Origin: Hippopus hippopus
Lineage: Eukaryota; Mollusca; Bivalvia; Cardiida; Cardiidae
Length of the DNA stretch: 64,000 nt
Reading direction: 5' to 3'
Assembly (NCBI GenBank): GCA_946811185.2
Contig: OX328108.1
Span: 18,485,239-18,549,238, forward strand
The notes beneath the pieces were generated by a model that was not told where the DNA came from, did not search any database, and saw only the letters and a program-made list of their open reading frames with translations. The translations under genes and the position numbers were made by a program. Below, in pieces: positions 22,621 through 32,740 of the stretch (within the stretch, counting starts at the first letter, position 1; every line of letters begins with the position of its first letter).

Positions 22621-23781
22621 AAGATAATGAAGTATTTTTATGCCTTGAAGATGTATTACAAATTTTCTATACTTAATATGTATATACAAAGAGCATATAC
22701 ATAGAAAGTTTGGGAGATAAGTACCCAAAGAAACTCAGCAAAGAAAGGGCTGAGTTGATGCCCAAGGGATAAAAATGGTGGAAAGAGGGAGGTTACAAAC
22801 AGTAGAGCCATGTACCAAAGAATGGTATTAGTTAGCTGAAACATTTTCAATATGTTTTGAGTGATATATCTAATAAGTATTATTCAAGTACAAAGGATGA
22901 CAATATTTACAAGAGAACACATAGGCTGGGCTATATAAATGTCCATAAAATGGATGGCTTCACATAAAATTCTTGAATGGAGATCTTCCTGAAGAATATG
23001 ATAAATCATGCCACTAACAATCCATGGGATTCCAATGTTCCAGCTGGTCAAGTTAATGGCATTTTTATCTGCTGTAAATTCCTGGACTGGACATTTAGTA
23101 CCAATTACCTGGGTGATAGTCTGGCAGGCATAAAGTACTAATTTATTGCCATGATAACCTGTCAAGCTTAACTACAGTTAGAAATTGATGGTTGAGTGTG
23201 TAAATACTGTAGTCTGATCTCTTAGAGATCATGTGACCAATAGATTCTTGTCTTCAAATCATTATGTCCATGTGTTTCAACAAGACAATTTTTTTTTTCC
23301 TTGATTCTAACAAACCATGGTACAAAAGATGGAGCTATAAACAAGTTATACACCATTGCTATCAAATCATAAAGTGAACAAATATATGTTTAAAACATGA
23401 ATAATATATAACTATTTACATTGAGGCAGTTATGAATTTCTTGAGTTTAGCAGTAAGTTAGGTGTTGAATACATTGTATGGAAAAGAGCTATGGCTCATA
23501 ATTCACAGCTGAAGCAAAACCCCACTTAAAGCTTTCTCTCCATGCAGTTTACTTTCTCTGTCAGAAGCGTAACTGATCAGTTAGCAGGTGAAACATCCAT
23601 AAACTTTGTTAGAATGAAGTGATTTTGACTCTGTTCGCATCCTTGAATTTTTTAAAGTGCACCTAAAGTGTCGTAAGAAGAATGGGGCAACCATGTTGAA
23701 GTTCTGTAGCAGAAGCAGAACTTCACACTGAGTCGAGTTACAAATTAGAAGATGGAATATAAAATGAGTCTACATGTTTTA
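22621..23781. other. Unassigned sequence 3' of the recombinase
   Basis: It lies between the hairpin array and the recombinase stop codon. There is one clear hairpin at 23698-23724 (stem GAAGTTCTG/CAGAACTTC, 9-base loop). I could not recognise terminal repeats of the retroelement here by comparing it with 27.7-28.3 kb, so its 3' boundary is unknown. Confidence 0.4.
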
Positions 23782-24801
23782 TTAATAACACAGTTTTTGT
23801 TGAGCTTGACTAATACTGAATGATGATGTACGAATGTATCTACAATAACTGTCCGAATTCCATCGGCCAAGTGTCTTAATCATGTGGTCTTCAATCCCTT
23901 TTTGTCCTGCACTGGTAGCAGCACCAATTCGAAAGGAATGTCCCTTGTATTTTTTTGAGTCATAACCACATGAATCCAGAACTATTTTTAAGAAATTTAT
24001 AAATGTAGATCTATCTAAAGCAGCATGGCAGTCAGTGATGAATAAAGGATCTTTGGGACAACAGCATATGTTAGAAAGTTTCCTCAGTTTGAAGTAGTTT
24101 TTTAAAGCTATGTACGGACATAGACCAGTATTAGTTTGATACAGTTGAATATCAATTCCCTTCCTAAAAGGGTCAGTTTTAGATTCCTTGAGATGAAGAG
24201 TACAAAATTTTGTATACAGACTAACATCTTCCAAGCATAAATGTCGACTTGCGTCAAACTTATTGTTATCTGCCACTGTAAATTCCCCACATCTTAGGAA
24301 TCCGAAAAAGGCCACTATACAAACACATTCCATCATCATGTTAACATGTTTGGAGAAAACACCTTTACGTAATCTTATAACTATGTTGTGTAGAATATCT
24401 GTTGTAATAGGTAGTCTGATCCCAGGATTTGCACATTGACTTCTTCTCACAGCTCTTAGAATTAATGATAATCTAGGGGTTGGATGTAAGTCTAGTCTCT
24501 CTAAAGGTGATGGTATGTTCGCTTGCAAATAAGTGAAATGCACACCACTTAGATAGAGTTTGATAGTTGCATGCTGTAGCTTCAGAAATTTAAAGCAGTA
24601 AGCCACAAAGAACACCAGAATATCTTCAGAAATAGGAGGTAATTTGTTTGAATCCCATTGGAAACCATTCAACAACATGAATCGCTTGAAATGATTATAA
24701 CCTGTTGTGTATGAATTTCTAGTTCTGTCGGCTAATGAATTGGACCAAAGTTCATTTACTGTGTTGTTAAGTTCCATATTACATCCGAGTGCTTGGGGCA
24801 C
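23782..24801 (-). CDS. Tyrosine recombinase of YR retrotransposon
   Basis: A 339-residue, uninterrupted protein that would integrate the circular DNA intermediate of the element by cutting and rejoining through a 3'-phosphotyrosine. The core-binding half spans roughly residues 15-120. The catalytic half carries R170 in GFLRCGEFT, K208 in ESKTD, H288 and R291 in GHSFRIGAATSAG, W314 in LGRWNSDSY, and Y322 in CRYIRTS. W-plus-8 to the Tyr resembles the spacing in Cre, so Y322 is the likely nucleophile. All the R-K-H-R-W-Y residues expected for a YR are present, so this is the best-preserved gene in the window. The ATG at 24801 lies within the last 46 bp of the pol frame in another frame, as is usual for DIRS-group elements. 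Expression would need reinitiation, frameshift or a separate transcript. Activity is not shown. Confidence 0.9.
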   Translation of the reverse strand: MPQALGCNMELNNTVNELWSNSLADRTRNSYTTGYNHFKRFMLLNGFQWDSNKLPPISEDILVFFVAYCFKFLKLQHATIKLYLSGVHFTYLQANIPSPLERLDLHPTPRLSLILRAVRRSQCANPGIRLPITTDILHNIVIRLRKGVFSKHVNMMMECVCIVAFFGFLRCGEFTVADNNKFDASRHLCLEDVSLYTKFCTLHLKESKTDPFRKGIDIQLYQTNTGLCPYIALKNYFKLRKLSNICCCPKDPLFITDCHAALDRSTFINFLKIVLDSCGYDSKKYKGHSFRIGAATSAGQKGIEDHMIKTLGRWNSDSYCRYIRTSSFSISQAQQKLCY

Positions 24802-26399
24802 TGATGTGGATCTTTCTCGGCACTTGGAGCTAATGATCGGAAACGAGTGATCTGTAATCGAGAGAGAGAGTTACTTATTACATTAAATCTTCCTGGAACA
24901 TGAGTACTTTTGAAATTAAAGTTGTACATACAGGCACACCATGTCAGTCTTCGCATCAGTTGCATTATGTGCAAGCACTTCGACCGTCCTTTATTTATAA
25001 TTGCTACAGTTGCTTCATTGTCACACCAAAAAACTATCTGTCTTTTTGACCAGTTTTTTCCCCCCAGAGAATAGCAGCTACTACTATTGGATATAACTCT
25101 TTGTAAGCAATAGATAGGCCCTTTTCCGCAATAGAAGGAATATGATCAGGCCATGCCGAAGAAAACCATTTCCCTTGAAAATATCCTCCAAACCCCCGTG
25201 TGGCTGATGCATCGGTGTAAAGGTCAAATTTGTCACTAGATACAAAACCTCTAGTGAAATAAGGTAACCCCATTCCATTGGTCCAGAAAGGTTTGCCAGA
25301 AAACTAAATCTGTTCTACATTCATTGTTTAAATAAACAGTGTCATGGAGATTTTTAACTGTGGATGACAGGGAGATTAAGTAGGAAACAAACGAACAGCC
25401 TGGAAGTATGACTCGAGAGGCAAAATTAAGGTGACCTAATAATTGTAATAGTTCTCTTTTGGTACAAAAGTTTTTTCCAAGAAGATTTTGTATGAACAGG
25501 CTGATGCGTTTTACTTTATCCAAAGGTAATCTTGCTTCCATTTTTTCTGAATCGAGAATAATTCCTAAATATTCCAGGCATGTGGTAGGTCCAGCAGTTT
25601 TACTTTCAGATAACGGTATATTGAGTTTTTTGAAAATCATAGTCATGATAGCCATATTCCTTTCTCCAATGTTTCCAGCAAAGTCTATGGTAAGGAAGTC
25701 ATCCAGAAGATGAAGGATGTTTTTAACATTATAATTATGCTTAGCAATGTGACAAATAGCTTGAGAAAGTGTATCAAAGATTATAGGACTTGATCTACAA
25801 CCAAAGCTGAGACGTACCCAAAAGTAATATAAGGATCTCCACTTAACACAGTATAGAGGCCAATGGCTAGGTTTAATTGGACATATCTTAAAAGCATCAG
25901 AAATATCAAATTTACACAGCCATGCTCCTTTTCCACATTCCATTATTACTTTTATTGCATCATCAATCTTTACGTAGGACATCGAGCATGATTCTTTGTT
26001 TATGAGTTAGTTCACACTAACATTCTTCTCATCATGTGGGGCTGATAAATCTAAAATCAGTCTTTCTTTCCCTGAATATTTCCCTGTTGCTATTCCTAAG
26101 GGACTCACTCTGTAGCTGTTGAACGGTAAATTATGAAATGGGCCATACATAAACCCTTTTTTACATTCCTGACTCAAAAGATAGTCTACGCTGCTTGGCT
26201 TTTTCCTTGCAGAAAGATTGTTTTTACATTCTAAAACAGGTAGGTTATGTGTTTCTACTTTTGTATCAAAGCCAGTTCTCAGTCCTGAACATAGATATTG
26301 AACAAATTCTTTATTTGGGTAAGTTGAGAGCTCCTTTTCTAAATTTTCTACATTTATGGGTGTGGTAGCTTCCCAGATATAGTCATGAATGCTTTCAAG
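24756..26399 (-). pseudogene. Reverse transcriptase/RNase H (pol), lightly damaged
   Basis: Polymerase that copies element RNA to DNA. The frame follows gag directly after its TGA: LESIHDYIWEATTPINVENL, then GPFHNLPFNSYRVSPLGIAT, then KERLILDLSAPH. An in-frame TAA (26009-26007) follows SVN. The palm continues with CKFDISDAFKICPI (first catalytic Asp) and HLLDDFLTID (the DD pair). Near 25268-25271 (C4 on the plus strand) one apparent extra base shifts the frame just before RNase H, which reads FDLYTDASATRGFGG and SIAYKELYPIVVAA. At 25054-25065 (T6C6) one missing base shifts it back to the original frame, giving IVFWCDNEATVAIIN, STHVPGRFNVISNSLSRLQ and the stop at 24756. The two shifts cancel exactly and both fall in homopolymers. 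So they may be sequencing errors, which would leave TAA as the only clear lesion. Confidence 0.85.
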
Positions 26400-26402
26400 T
26401 CA
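26400..26402 (-). promoter_or_regulatory. In-frame gag/pol TGA (possible readthrough site)
   Basis: Context on the coding strand is GAA AAA TGA CTT GAA. TGA followed by CT is a comparatively leaky stop context in animals (TGA-CTA is the known strong form). Gag and pol are in one frame, so suppression of this single codon would give a Gag-Pol fusion. It could equally be a chance mutation. Confidence 0.4.
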
Positions 26403-27674
26403 TTTTTCATGCTTTTTTGTCTGTGGACTACCCATTACTGGAGAGGGTGTTGTATTTTGTGTTGTGGGTTTGCTCCCTTTATTTATGCAAGAATAGGCTG
26501 GATGGTTGAAAGAGCGACATTTTGAACAAACATGTTTAAGTGGACACTGATTCCTAAAACAACCCTGAACAGTATTGTAATTGTTACAAATTTCCCTTCC
26601 TTCGTGATAAAGACGAGACCGTCCTTGCCTATCCAAATTTCTGAAATTCCTCCCCTGCTGACCAAAGACATTTTTTGTATCATTACTCTGTAAGGGGCAA
26701 AATTGAGTGGAATGGTCGATCATGTGACAAATCTGACATGCACGTACCTCTGCACCAGCAATAACCAAGGCCAAAAGATCCCTATCGCGTAGGGCCCAAT
26801 CAACCTTAATATGTTTTTCGCGTAGGAGTGCTGCTGCCTTGGCACTAAACATTTTATGGTAATCATAGAACTTAGCACCATAGAAATTTGAAATTTCTAC
26901 GATATCTTCCTGGTAACTGTCCAATTCATCTTTTCTTTCTGAAAAGGCTGAGCACATAATCCGTTTATACTTCCCAAAGGATCGAATAAATTCTGGTAAA
27001 GTTAGGTGTCGGTTCAAGCGTGGGTCAGGTCGCCCTAACACATTCAGTTCAAAATTGTCGGCAATCAATGTGTGTGTTTGAGGGCTGTCAAAATTAGGAA
27101 TAAGTAGAGCCGCTAAATTTATGTCCCTACCTTCAATGATCTGTCTTTGTAGGTTAGGAGATACTATATCCACAGTAGAAACAGAGTCTGATCGAATTCC
27201 GAATTCATGAGTTATACAGGTATTGGATTGGTTATTGCCATTACTGGTTTCTTGTGGTTGGTTGTGTCGGTTGTACCAGCTTCCCAGGTTATAGGGGCTA
27301 ACATTGCTGCTTGGCTCATTTTTGGTTGTGATTAGTTGTGTCACGGTTGCCTGAAGAGACTGAAAACACTGAGTGACACTGTTAAGTGTTGAGAGCACCG
27401 ATGCCATGTTGGTATTGTCACTTCCGGGATCAGTAGGCGACTCCACGGATGTGCTTTCCTCCTGGACCGCAGAATTATTAGATGATATTGAACTATTATC
27501 AAGGCGTGATGACAAAGAAGATCCCAAATTGTCAGTGTACAGCTGCTTCAAGAATGTTTTAGTTACATTTTTGGATGGGGCCTTTATTCCAAGGTCTTTC
27601 CAAAGCCTTTCTCTCAATTCTTTTATTGTCCAATTTGAGGGATTTTCAGGATCCCATGTTGAATATGGGTGCAT
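26400..27674 (-). CDS. Gag-like nucleocapsid protein of YR retrotransposon
   Basis: A 424-residue protein expected to package element RNA. Residues 13-50 (NWTIKELRERLWKDLGI...) look like a small SAP/HeH-like helical module. A Ser/Asn-rich linker follows, and then a conserved helical region from about residue 175 (QRQIIEGRDINLAALLIP) to 308 of the kind found in DIRS/Ngaro gags. The carboxy end has three metal-binding clusters: C313-x2-C316-x4-H321-x4-C326, a CCCH-type C363-x8-C372-x4-C377-x3-H381, and C383-x2-C386-x4-H391-x4-C396. It ends KKHEK-TGA. The next codon, CTT, opens the pol frame in the same phase with no other stop until 26009. The start at 27674 is the first in-frame ATG of the conserved protein. 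A short overlapping frame starts upstream at about 27755 and is probably irrelevant. Confidence 0.85.
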   Translation of the reverse strand: MHPYSTWDPENPSNWTIKELRERLWKDLGIKAPSKNVTKTFLKQLYTDNLGSSLSSRLDNSSISSNNSAVQEESTSVESPTDPGSDNTNMASVLSTLNSVTQCFQSLQATVTQLITTKNEPSSNVSPYNLGSWYNRHNQPQETSNGNNQSNTCITHEFGIRSDSVSTVDIVSPNLQRQIIEGRDINLAALLIPNFDSPQTHTLIADNFELNVLGRPDPRLNRHLTLPEFIRSFGKYKRIMCSAFSERKDELDSYQEDIVEISNFYGAKFYDYHKMFSAKAAALLREKHIKVDWALRDRDLLALVIAGAEVRACQICHMIDHSTQFCPLQSNDTKNVFGQQGRNFRNLDRQGRSRLYHEGREICNNYNTVQGCFRNQCPLKHVCSKCRSFNHPAYSCINKGSKPTTQNTTPSPVMGSPQTKKHEK

Positions 27675-28332
27675 TCTTTGTGTGCCAGTAGGTGTACATT
27701 AGAGTTAGTTTCAGAGCGAGCTGATGATGACTGTTTTCTCCTGTTCCTCAGCATTGTTGAAGTACAATCCTTGACACACAGGTATCCTCACACAAGACAA
27801 AGGATTCCAAACACCACAAAACTGGTGGAAATGTGTTTTAGCACTTGAGTTTAGTAAATGTTAATTGTAATTGAATAGAAAACATCCACATATACACATG
27901 TAATTTGAGTCCAGTCAATTTAATACTTATTATGGTTTATGTCCAATAGATATAAGTAATAACAGTAAATTAAATGTATTAACATAGAATTGAAATGCTT
28001 CAAACTTGATGCAAGACTGAAGGTGCATCTAAAACAGAGATCACATGATGCCAAATTTACTTTCTGATTGGCTAGAAACTTTAACAATCTCTTTGACTAA
28101 TCCAACCAGTCTCCCATATATCTGATAAAACAAAGATATGATGAGCTTGGCTGTTGATTAGTGTCATATATGGCATGAGGTGCAGTATGGGTATTTCTGG
28201 ATATGCAAAGGGGATCTGTTTGGGTGAATTAACAGTAGAATAGTCACCCTTGAAATTATATCTCAATATAAACTAAATTATGTATTCCTTACATAATTAA
28301 CATTTATCAGCAGAAATTACAATACCTAAATC

Positions 28333-28545
28333 TTAACCCTTAGGCTGCTAAGCACAACTCACTAACCTATTCAAGACAATATAGATCAAGATCAGATTGC
28401 ACCTAAGTTGCAGTATGACCTTAGATCTACATCAGTTGCCCAAAAAGAAGATTTTTTTTTTTCTAAAGAATATTAAAATATCATCAAATGGGTTTTACCA
28501 TGGCTTGAAAGTTTCATTTGATCTGTTAAGCAGGATCAGGGTTAA
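28333..28545 (+). repeat. M2 TTAA MITE copy
   Basis: TTAACCCTTAGGCTGCTAAG to GTTAAGCAGGATCAGGGTTAA, with TTAA at both ends. Internal 'TAGATCAAGATCAGATTGCA' matches the M2 copies in repeats A and B. Confidence 0.8.
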
Positions 28546-28595
28546 GAGCTGACTTACCACTATGTCTTCTTTTATTTTTTCATTTAGCACTAGAT

Positions 28596-30287
28596 CATAG
28601 GCACCTGGTTTCCATGACTTTAAGTTCCACAACTTACATTTTTATCTGTATATTATGAATACTGGAAGGTTTCGCAGCAGCCATGTTTAAATGCAACAGA
28701 AGTTTGTTTAAATTACACCGGATCCCGGATCGTCGCAAAGCGAACATTGCAAAAACGGGTACCATGGTGATTTAAACATACCGTTCACTTTAACTTTATA
28801 AATATTGCAAAGTAATTGCTTTATCATTTGGTATGAACAACGAACAGCCAAAATGAAGTAAATTTGTTTAAAATTCTGACATAACCGTGGTACCCATATT
28901 GTAGATCTTTGCTATGCGACAATCCAGGAACCGGTGTAATTTGAACGAACTTCCAGGGCTTTTTTTCCTTCTATAATTGAGGCCGATATTCGGTGACTTC
29001 CCAATTGCAAAAAGCATCATTTTTTCCCAATTGTGGTGGAAGAATTTCCCAATTTTGCTGAAAGGATTTCCCAATTTTGCTGGAAAAATTTCTCATAATA
29101 CGATGCTGAAATTCCTAATAAAATAAAATACCAATTTCTCAAAAGCTATTTCAAATGACCAGACACAAAACTCGTTATTTAGCGGTGACTGAAACTGAAA
29201 GCAGGGTTTTTTTTAATTGATTTGTGACTCAGCTGACTGCGCTGCAGTACGGCCGAAATGTTGCATTTTCTTGGCGCCATTTGGTTTGTTTAATGGAGGC
29301 ACTCTTAACCGAACCGAGTTATTTCTTGCGCATTATAACACCGCACATAGACTGAACGCAGTTGTCATCTCCCTATCGTTCATTATTAAATCCTTTGACA
29401 TGTTATATAATTGTTTGTCTTTCGTAAAAACATACAGCTGACAAAAGAAGTTTTCTTGACACTGTGGAACACATTCGTACTCGGTTGCAGTCAACATACT
29501 CAAAAAAAAAACAAACACGCTGTATCCAAGCAAAACATGTCAAGAACCGGGAAACATTACAAAAAGTTTGTTAAATAAAAGGGCTGCAGATGGTAAAGGC
29601 CAGCGTAGCCTTTTTACTTTCGGCGTAAAACATTCGAATTCTTTGCTGATCGATCTACAGGTAATCAAATCTCCGCATATTTAGTCTCAATCTGAAGTGA
29701 CGGTTCTGTCGGGCATCGCCAATCTCCCTTTGTCAGAAGACTAGACAATTATTATCACTGCACATGATGCAAACTCTGTATCTCCAGACATAATATCCAA
29801 GCCTAGCCTTGTAACTCCCACAGATAATGATTCCCTTGTATAATATGATGGCCAAAAAGCAGTTCTTCTAAAGTATTAACTCCGGTACCCATGGGCGTAC
29901 CACGGTAGTGTTAAAAAGGGCTTTAAGCTTATATGTGCAAGTGCTGTGAGATATTTGGCCATAGTTTAAACAGTTTAAGTTTGAATATTGAATTTGTTTC
30001 ACTTGTTAATTAAATTGCTGCACCTTCTATTTACTGTATGTATGTACACTGCCATTAATTTGTTTTATTGATGTATCTTGAAAGTCAGTCTGATTTTTCC
30101 CAATTTGGCCAAAATCGCACTTGAATTTCCCAAAATGAAAGGCTAAGGCCCCTTCCCAATTTTGGGAAAAAAAGCCCTGACTTCCGTTGCTTTAAAACAT
30201 GGCTGCCGCAAAACCTTCCAGTATTGATTATATACAGAAATAAATGTAAGTTGTGAAACTTAAAGTCATGGAAACCAGGTGCCTATG
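28596..30287. mobile_element. Fold-back transposon, 8-bp TSD CACTAGAT
   Basis: CACTAGAT is duplicated perfectly (28588-28595 and 30288-30295). TIRs of about 105 bp start CATAGGCACCTGGTTTCC and run to GCAACAGAAGT. Next to the left TIR is a second imperfect inverted pair (about 28705-28772 and 28880-28953, sharing TTACACCGG and GGTACCA). Without the nested element at 28954-30179 it is only about 460 bp, so it is a non-autonomous fold-back. An 8-bp TSD fits hAT or P-like elements. The CATAGG end does not decide between them. Confidence 0.88.
28954..30179. mobile_element. hAT-like element, 5-bp TSD (ACTTC), nested
   Basis: The ends CAGGGCTTTTTTTCCTTC and the complement of CAGGGCTTTTTTTCCCAAAA lie inside the 28596-30287 fold-back. 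ACTTC is duplicated (28949-28953 and 30180-30184). Subterminal 'TTCCCAATTTTG' words repeat on both sides. It is related to the 43097-43993 element. No gene recognised inside. Confidence 0.82.
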
Positions 30288-30532
30288 CACTAGATCAACA
30301 AGTGTTAACTTTGTCTAACAAGTACTATGCAACTACACAAGCTACAGAAAATCAATAACTTGCCTACAAATACTTCAGTGAGCTTATCTGATTACAGTAT
30401 TACATAAAATTTTACACTTATGTATGACCCAAAACTATATGAGATCTTGGTACTCCTCCATGGCAAACACATGCATCCACAGCAACACTGAGTCTTGATT
30501 GTTTTTAATAAGGACCTCCATGAACTGATGTC

Positions 30533-30752
30533 TTAACTCTTTACCAAACGACAAAATTTTGAACTAGTCCAAATTGAAAGCATTTGCAGACGACAAATAA
30601 ATGTGACTCAAAAATTGAAATCTGATTTGGGAAGGCTAGAAAACATTGTGGAAAAATGCAAGTTACCAGCATTTTCTCCTTCTCCTACAATGTTTTCAAA
30701 AGCTTTCTTTCTCAGGTTCGTTAAAAGTTGGGATTGTGTGGTAAAGAGTTAA
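30533..30752 (-). repeat. M1 MITE copy
   Basis: TTAACTCTTTACCAAACGAC to TGTGTGGTAAAGAGTTAA. One palindrome arm has lost about 10 bp (GTGGAAAAATGCAAGTTACC). Confidence 0.85.
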
Positions 30753-30884
30753 AAGATATTATTTCCTGAATCTGCTCAATTTGTTGTATGTCAGAACTCG
30801 GGAAAATGTAAGAATTTACAGTATCCCTATCTATAGCTCCAACAAATGAACCAGGATTGCTCTGTCACTCAGAAATATATAAAT

Positions 30885-31148
30885 GATATGGCTTGCAACA
30901 CCTGAAAAGGGGCATTCGGACAGTTGCATAAAGTGTCGTCTTGGATCAGCCTGTGAAATCTGCACTGGCTAATCCGAGATGGCACTTTATGACTACATTA
31001 GATTTTGTTCATCAGTAGACTTTGGCAAAACAGAAAATTACATAAAAACGGCAAGTGTTGTTTCGGATTAGCACTGTGCAGGCTGATACGAGATGACACT
31101 TTACGCAAAATGTCTGAATGCCCCTTTTCGCATGTTGCAAGCCATATA
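30885..31148. repeat. Long fold-back MITE of about 260 bp
   Basis: Arms of about 100 bp: left 'ATATGGCTTGCAACACCTGA', 'AAAGGGGCATTCGGACA', 'TAAAGTGTCGTCTTGGATCA'. The inverse on the right ends 'GCATGTTGCAAGCCATAT'. An AATG repeat borders both ends. Elements with AAGTGTCGTC arms are, from memory, common in some bivalve genomes. Non-coding. Confidence 0.8.
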
Positions 31149-31224
31149 ATGTACACTATTTCATTTGCATCAAGCAAGGCCTCAATACAAGCCACATGAT
31201 TTTTGTATCATTTTGTAGAATATA

Positions 31225-31458
31225 AGCCAAGCGGGTTTAATGCATCTTCCCCCCACCCATACATTATACCAAGCATGTTAAATAATTCTGGACCCATAAA
31301 ATTTATTTTGTCGAAAACCGAGCTACATCATGAAGTTAACTGGTCCTCTGACAGGAAGAAAAGTGGCCAATTAGCAAAAATTTCAACCTAGGTGCAGACC
31401 GCACAGATTGATCAATGCTTTTTGCAGGTATTTTAAACCCCTTTTTCACTGAGCATGG
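31225..31458. repeat. Fold-back MITE (family F), copy 3
   Basis: 'GGGTTTAATGCATCTTCC', 'CATCATGAAGTTAACTGGTC', 'CAGACCGCACAGATTG' and 'CCCCTTTTTCACTGAGCATG' follow the same order as copy 1. Confidence 0.6.
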
Positions 31459-31499
31459 CTGGTAGTTGTTCAGATGACAAGTTAAATCAAGTAATCCAG

Positions 31500-31862
31500 A
31501 GGTTGCGAGTATTGTCGTTCAGGAGGATGAGTGGTAAACGGTAGGTAGTAACAAGGTTTTAAGATGTTTGCAAACTTACAAGCACCAAAACTGCCATCCA
31601 TTATTGAATGAAGAAATTAAAAGTGATCTGGGAATCAAGTCTTGAAATAGGATATAAAACATGCTGGTCCCCATTCCAAATACAGATCAGTTTCAAGTCA
31701 GCCTAGTGATATAACATGTTACCTTTCATCGCATATTAAAAAAACGTTTCAATATGCTTTGAGTCATTAAATATGGGTAATTATCTACTCTTCTCATTAA
31801 AATGAATTATAATAACACAAAATACTTTCCTGAAACCACTTCAAAAAACTTTGTCATTCTTG
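31500..31862. repeat. Truncated relative of the 18419-19147 element
   Basis: Shared blocks in the same order: 'TATAAAACATGCTGGTCCCC', 'GTTTCAAGTCAGCCTA' and 'ACTTTCCTGAAACCACTTC'. The terminal CAGGG ends are not preserved. Confidence 0.65.
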
Positions 31863-31863
31863 G

Positions 31864-32094
31864 TTAACTCTTTACCACACAATCCCAAGTTTTAACAACC
31901 CTGAAGGAGAAGGCTTCTAAAAAGGTTGTGGGAAAAGGAAAAAATGCTGGTAACCAGCCTTTTTCTCGTTTTCCCAGTAAGTTTTCTACCCTATTAAAGA
32001 CTGAAATTATCTCATAAGATTATATCTATTTTGTCATCTGCAAATGCTTTCAAATTGGTCAAGTTCAAAATTTTGTGGTCTGGTAAAGAGTTAA
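31864..32094 (+). repeat. M1 MITE copy
   Basis: TTAACTCTTTACCACACAAT to GTCTGGTAAAGAGTTAA, with TTAA on both sides. The palindrome has a few substitutions (CCTTTTTCTCGTTTTCCC). Confidence 0.85.
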
Positions 32095-32209
32095 ATATTT
32101 TATAACTTGACCACATAATTATATGGTACTGATTACTGAAACATGTGAAGTTTAAAACACATTTAGCCTAATAGTAAAGTCAATAAGGCATTCTTTGTAC
32201 TATTAAATC

Positions 32210-32740
32210 AGTGTTACTTTTTTTTTTCAATCGTTTTTCTTTGTATGAAGGTACTCTCATTTGTCTTTTGCACTAGTTCCAGTGTTCTTGGCTGCAAGAC
32301 GATTCAACCCCTCCCAAAGTTATGTTGTTTATCCATATCTTTTTGCAATTTTGGCATAGGTTATCGCAAAGCGCATGTCAGTGTTTTTCTTTTTTTAACT
32401 GGTACAAACTTTTAATGATTTTATTGTCCCCGTATATTGGTGTGTGAGGGTTGGTACAAACTTAATTATTTATTGGATTTGTTTGTGAGTCAATAGTTCC
32501 ACAGCCATACTGATACCTGCAGTTTAACTAACATCTGAAATTTGACAATTGTCAGTTTCCTGATTGAATTACGTGTAATGCCTGCAGAGGTTGAATTTTA
32601 GTGGATCATAATAGGTAAAAATATCAGAATACAAATTTGAGATGTCCGAGGCATCTAATTGGGAAAAAAAATCATGGTAAAGAATTACACAATTTGTGAT
32701 TGGGAATGGGGCTGAAATTTGGCTCCTGAAGAAAGGTAGA
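32210..32740. repeat. Relative of the 43097-43993 element
   Basis: 'TTGCACTAGTTCCAGTGTTC', 'GCTGCAAGACGATTCAAC' and 'TGGGAATGGGGCTGAAATTT' match blocks in the 43.1-44.0 kb element in the same order. No TSD found, so the ends are uncertain. Confidence 0.5.

Larger units (their letters stand above)
23700..27700 (-). mobile_element. DIRS/Ngaro-type tyrosine-recombinase retrotransposon
   Basis: In transcription order on the minus strand come gag (27674-26400), RT/RNase H (26399-24756) and tyrosine recombinase (24801-23782). This order, with no integrase or aspartic protease, defines YR retrotransposons. I saw no methyltransferase domain, which leans towards a Ngaro-like layout, but the two groups need a tree to separate. 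The stated outer limits cover only the coding part. Split direct repeats or inverted termini were not located. Confidence 0.85.

Noticed and set aside
22884..23165. 93-codon minus-strand frame 3' of the recombinase
   Set aside because: No similarity to a methyltransferase, hydrolase or other retroelement domain. It could be chance.
23698..23724. Hairpin after the recombinase as a terminator
   Set aside because: Intrinsic terminators of this kind are bacterial. Here it may only be a chance or element-specific stem-loop.
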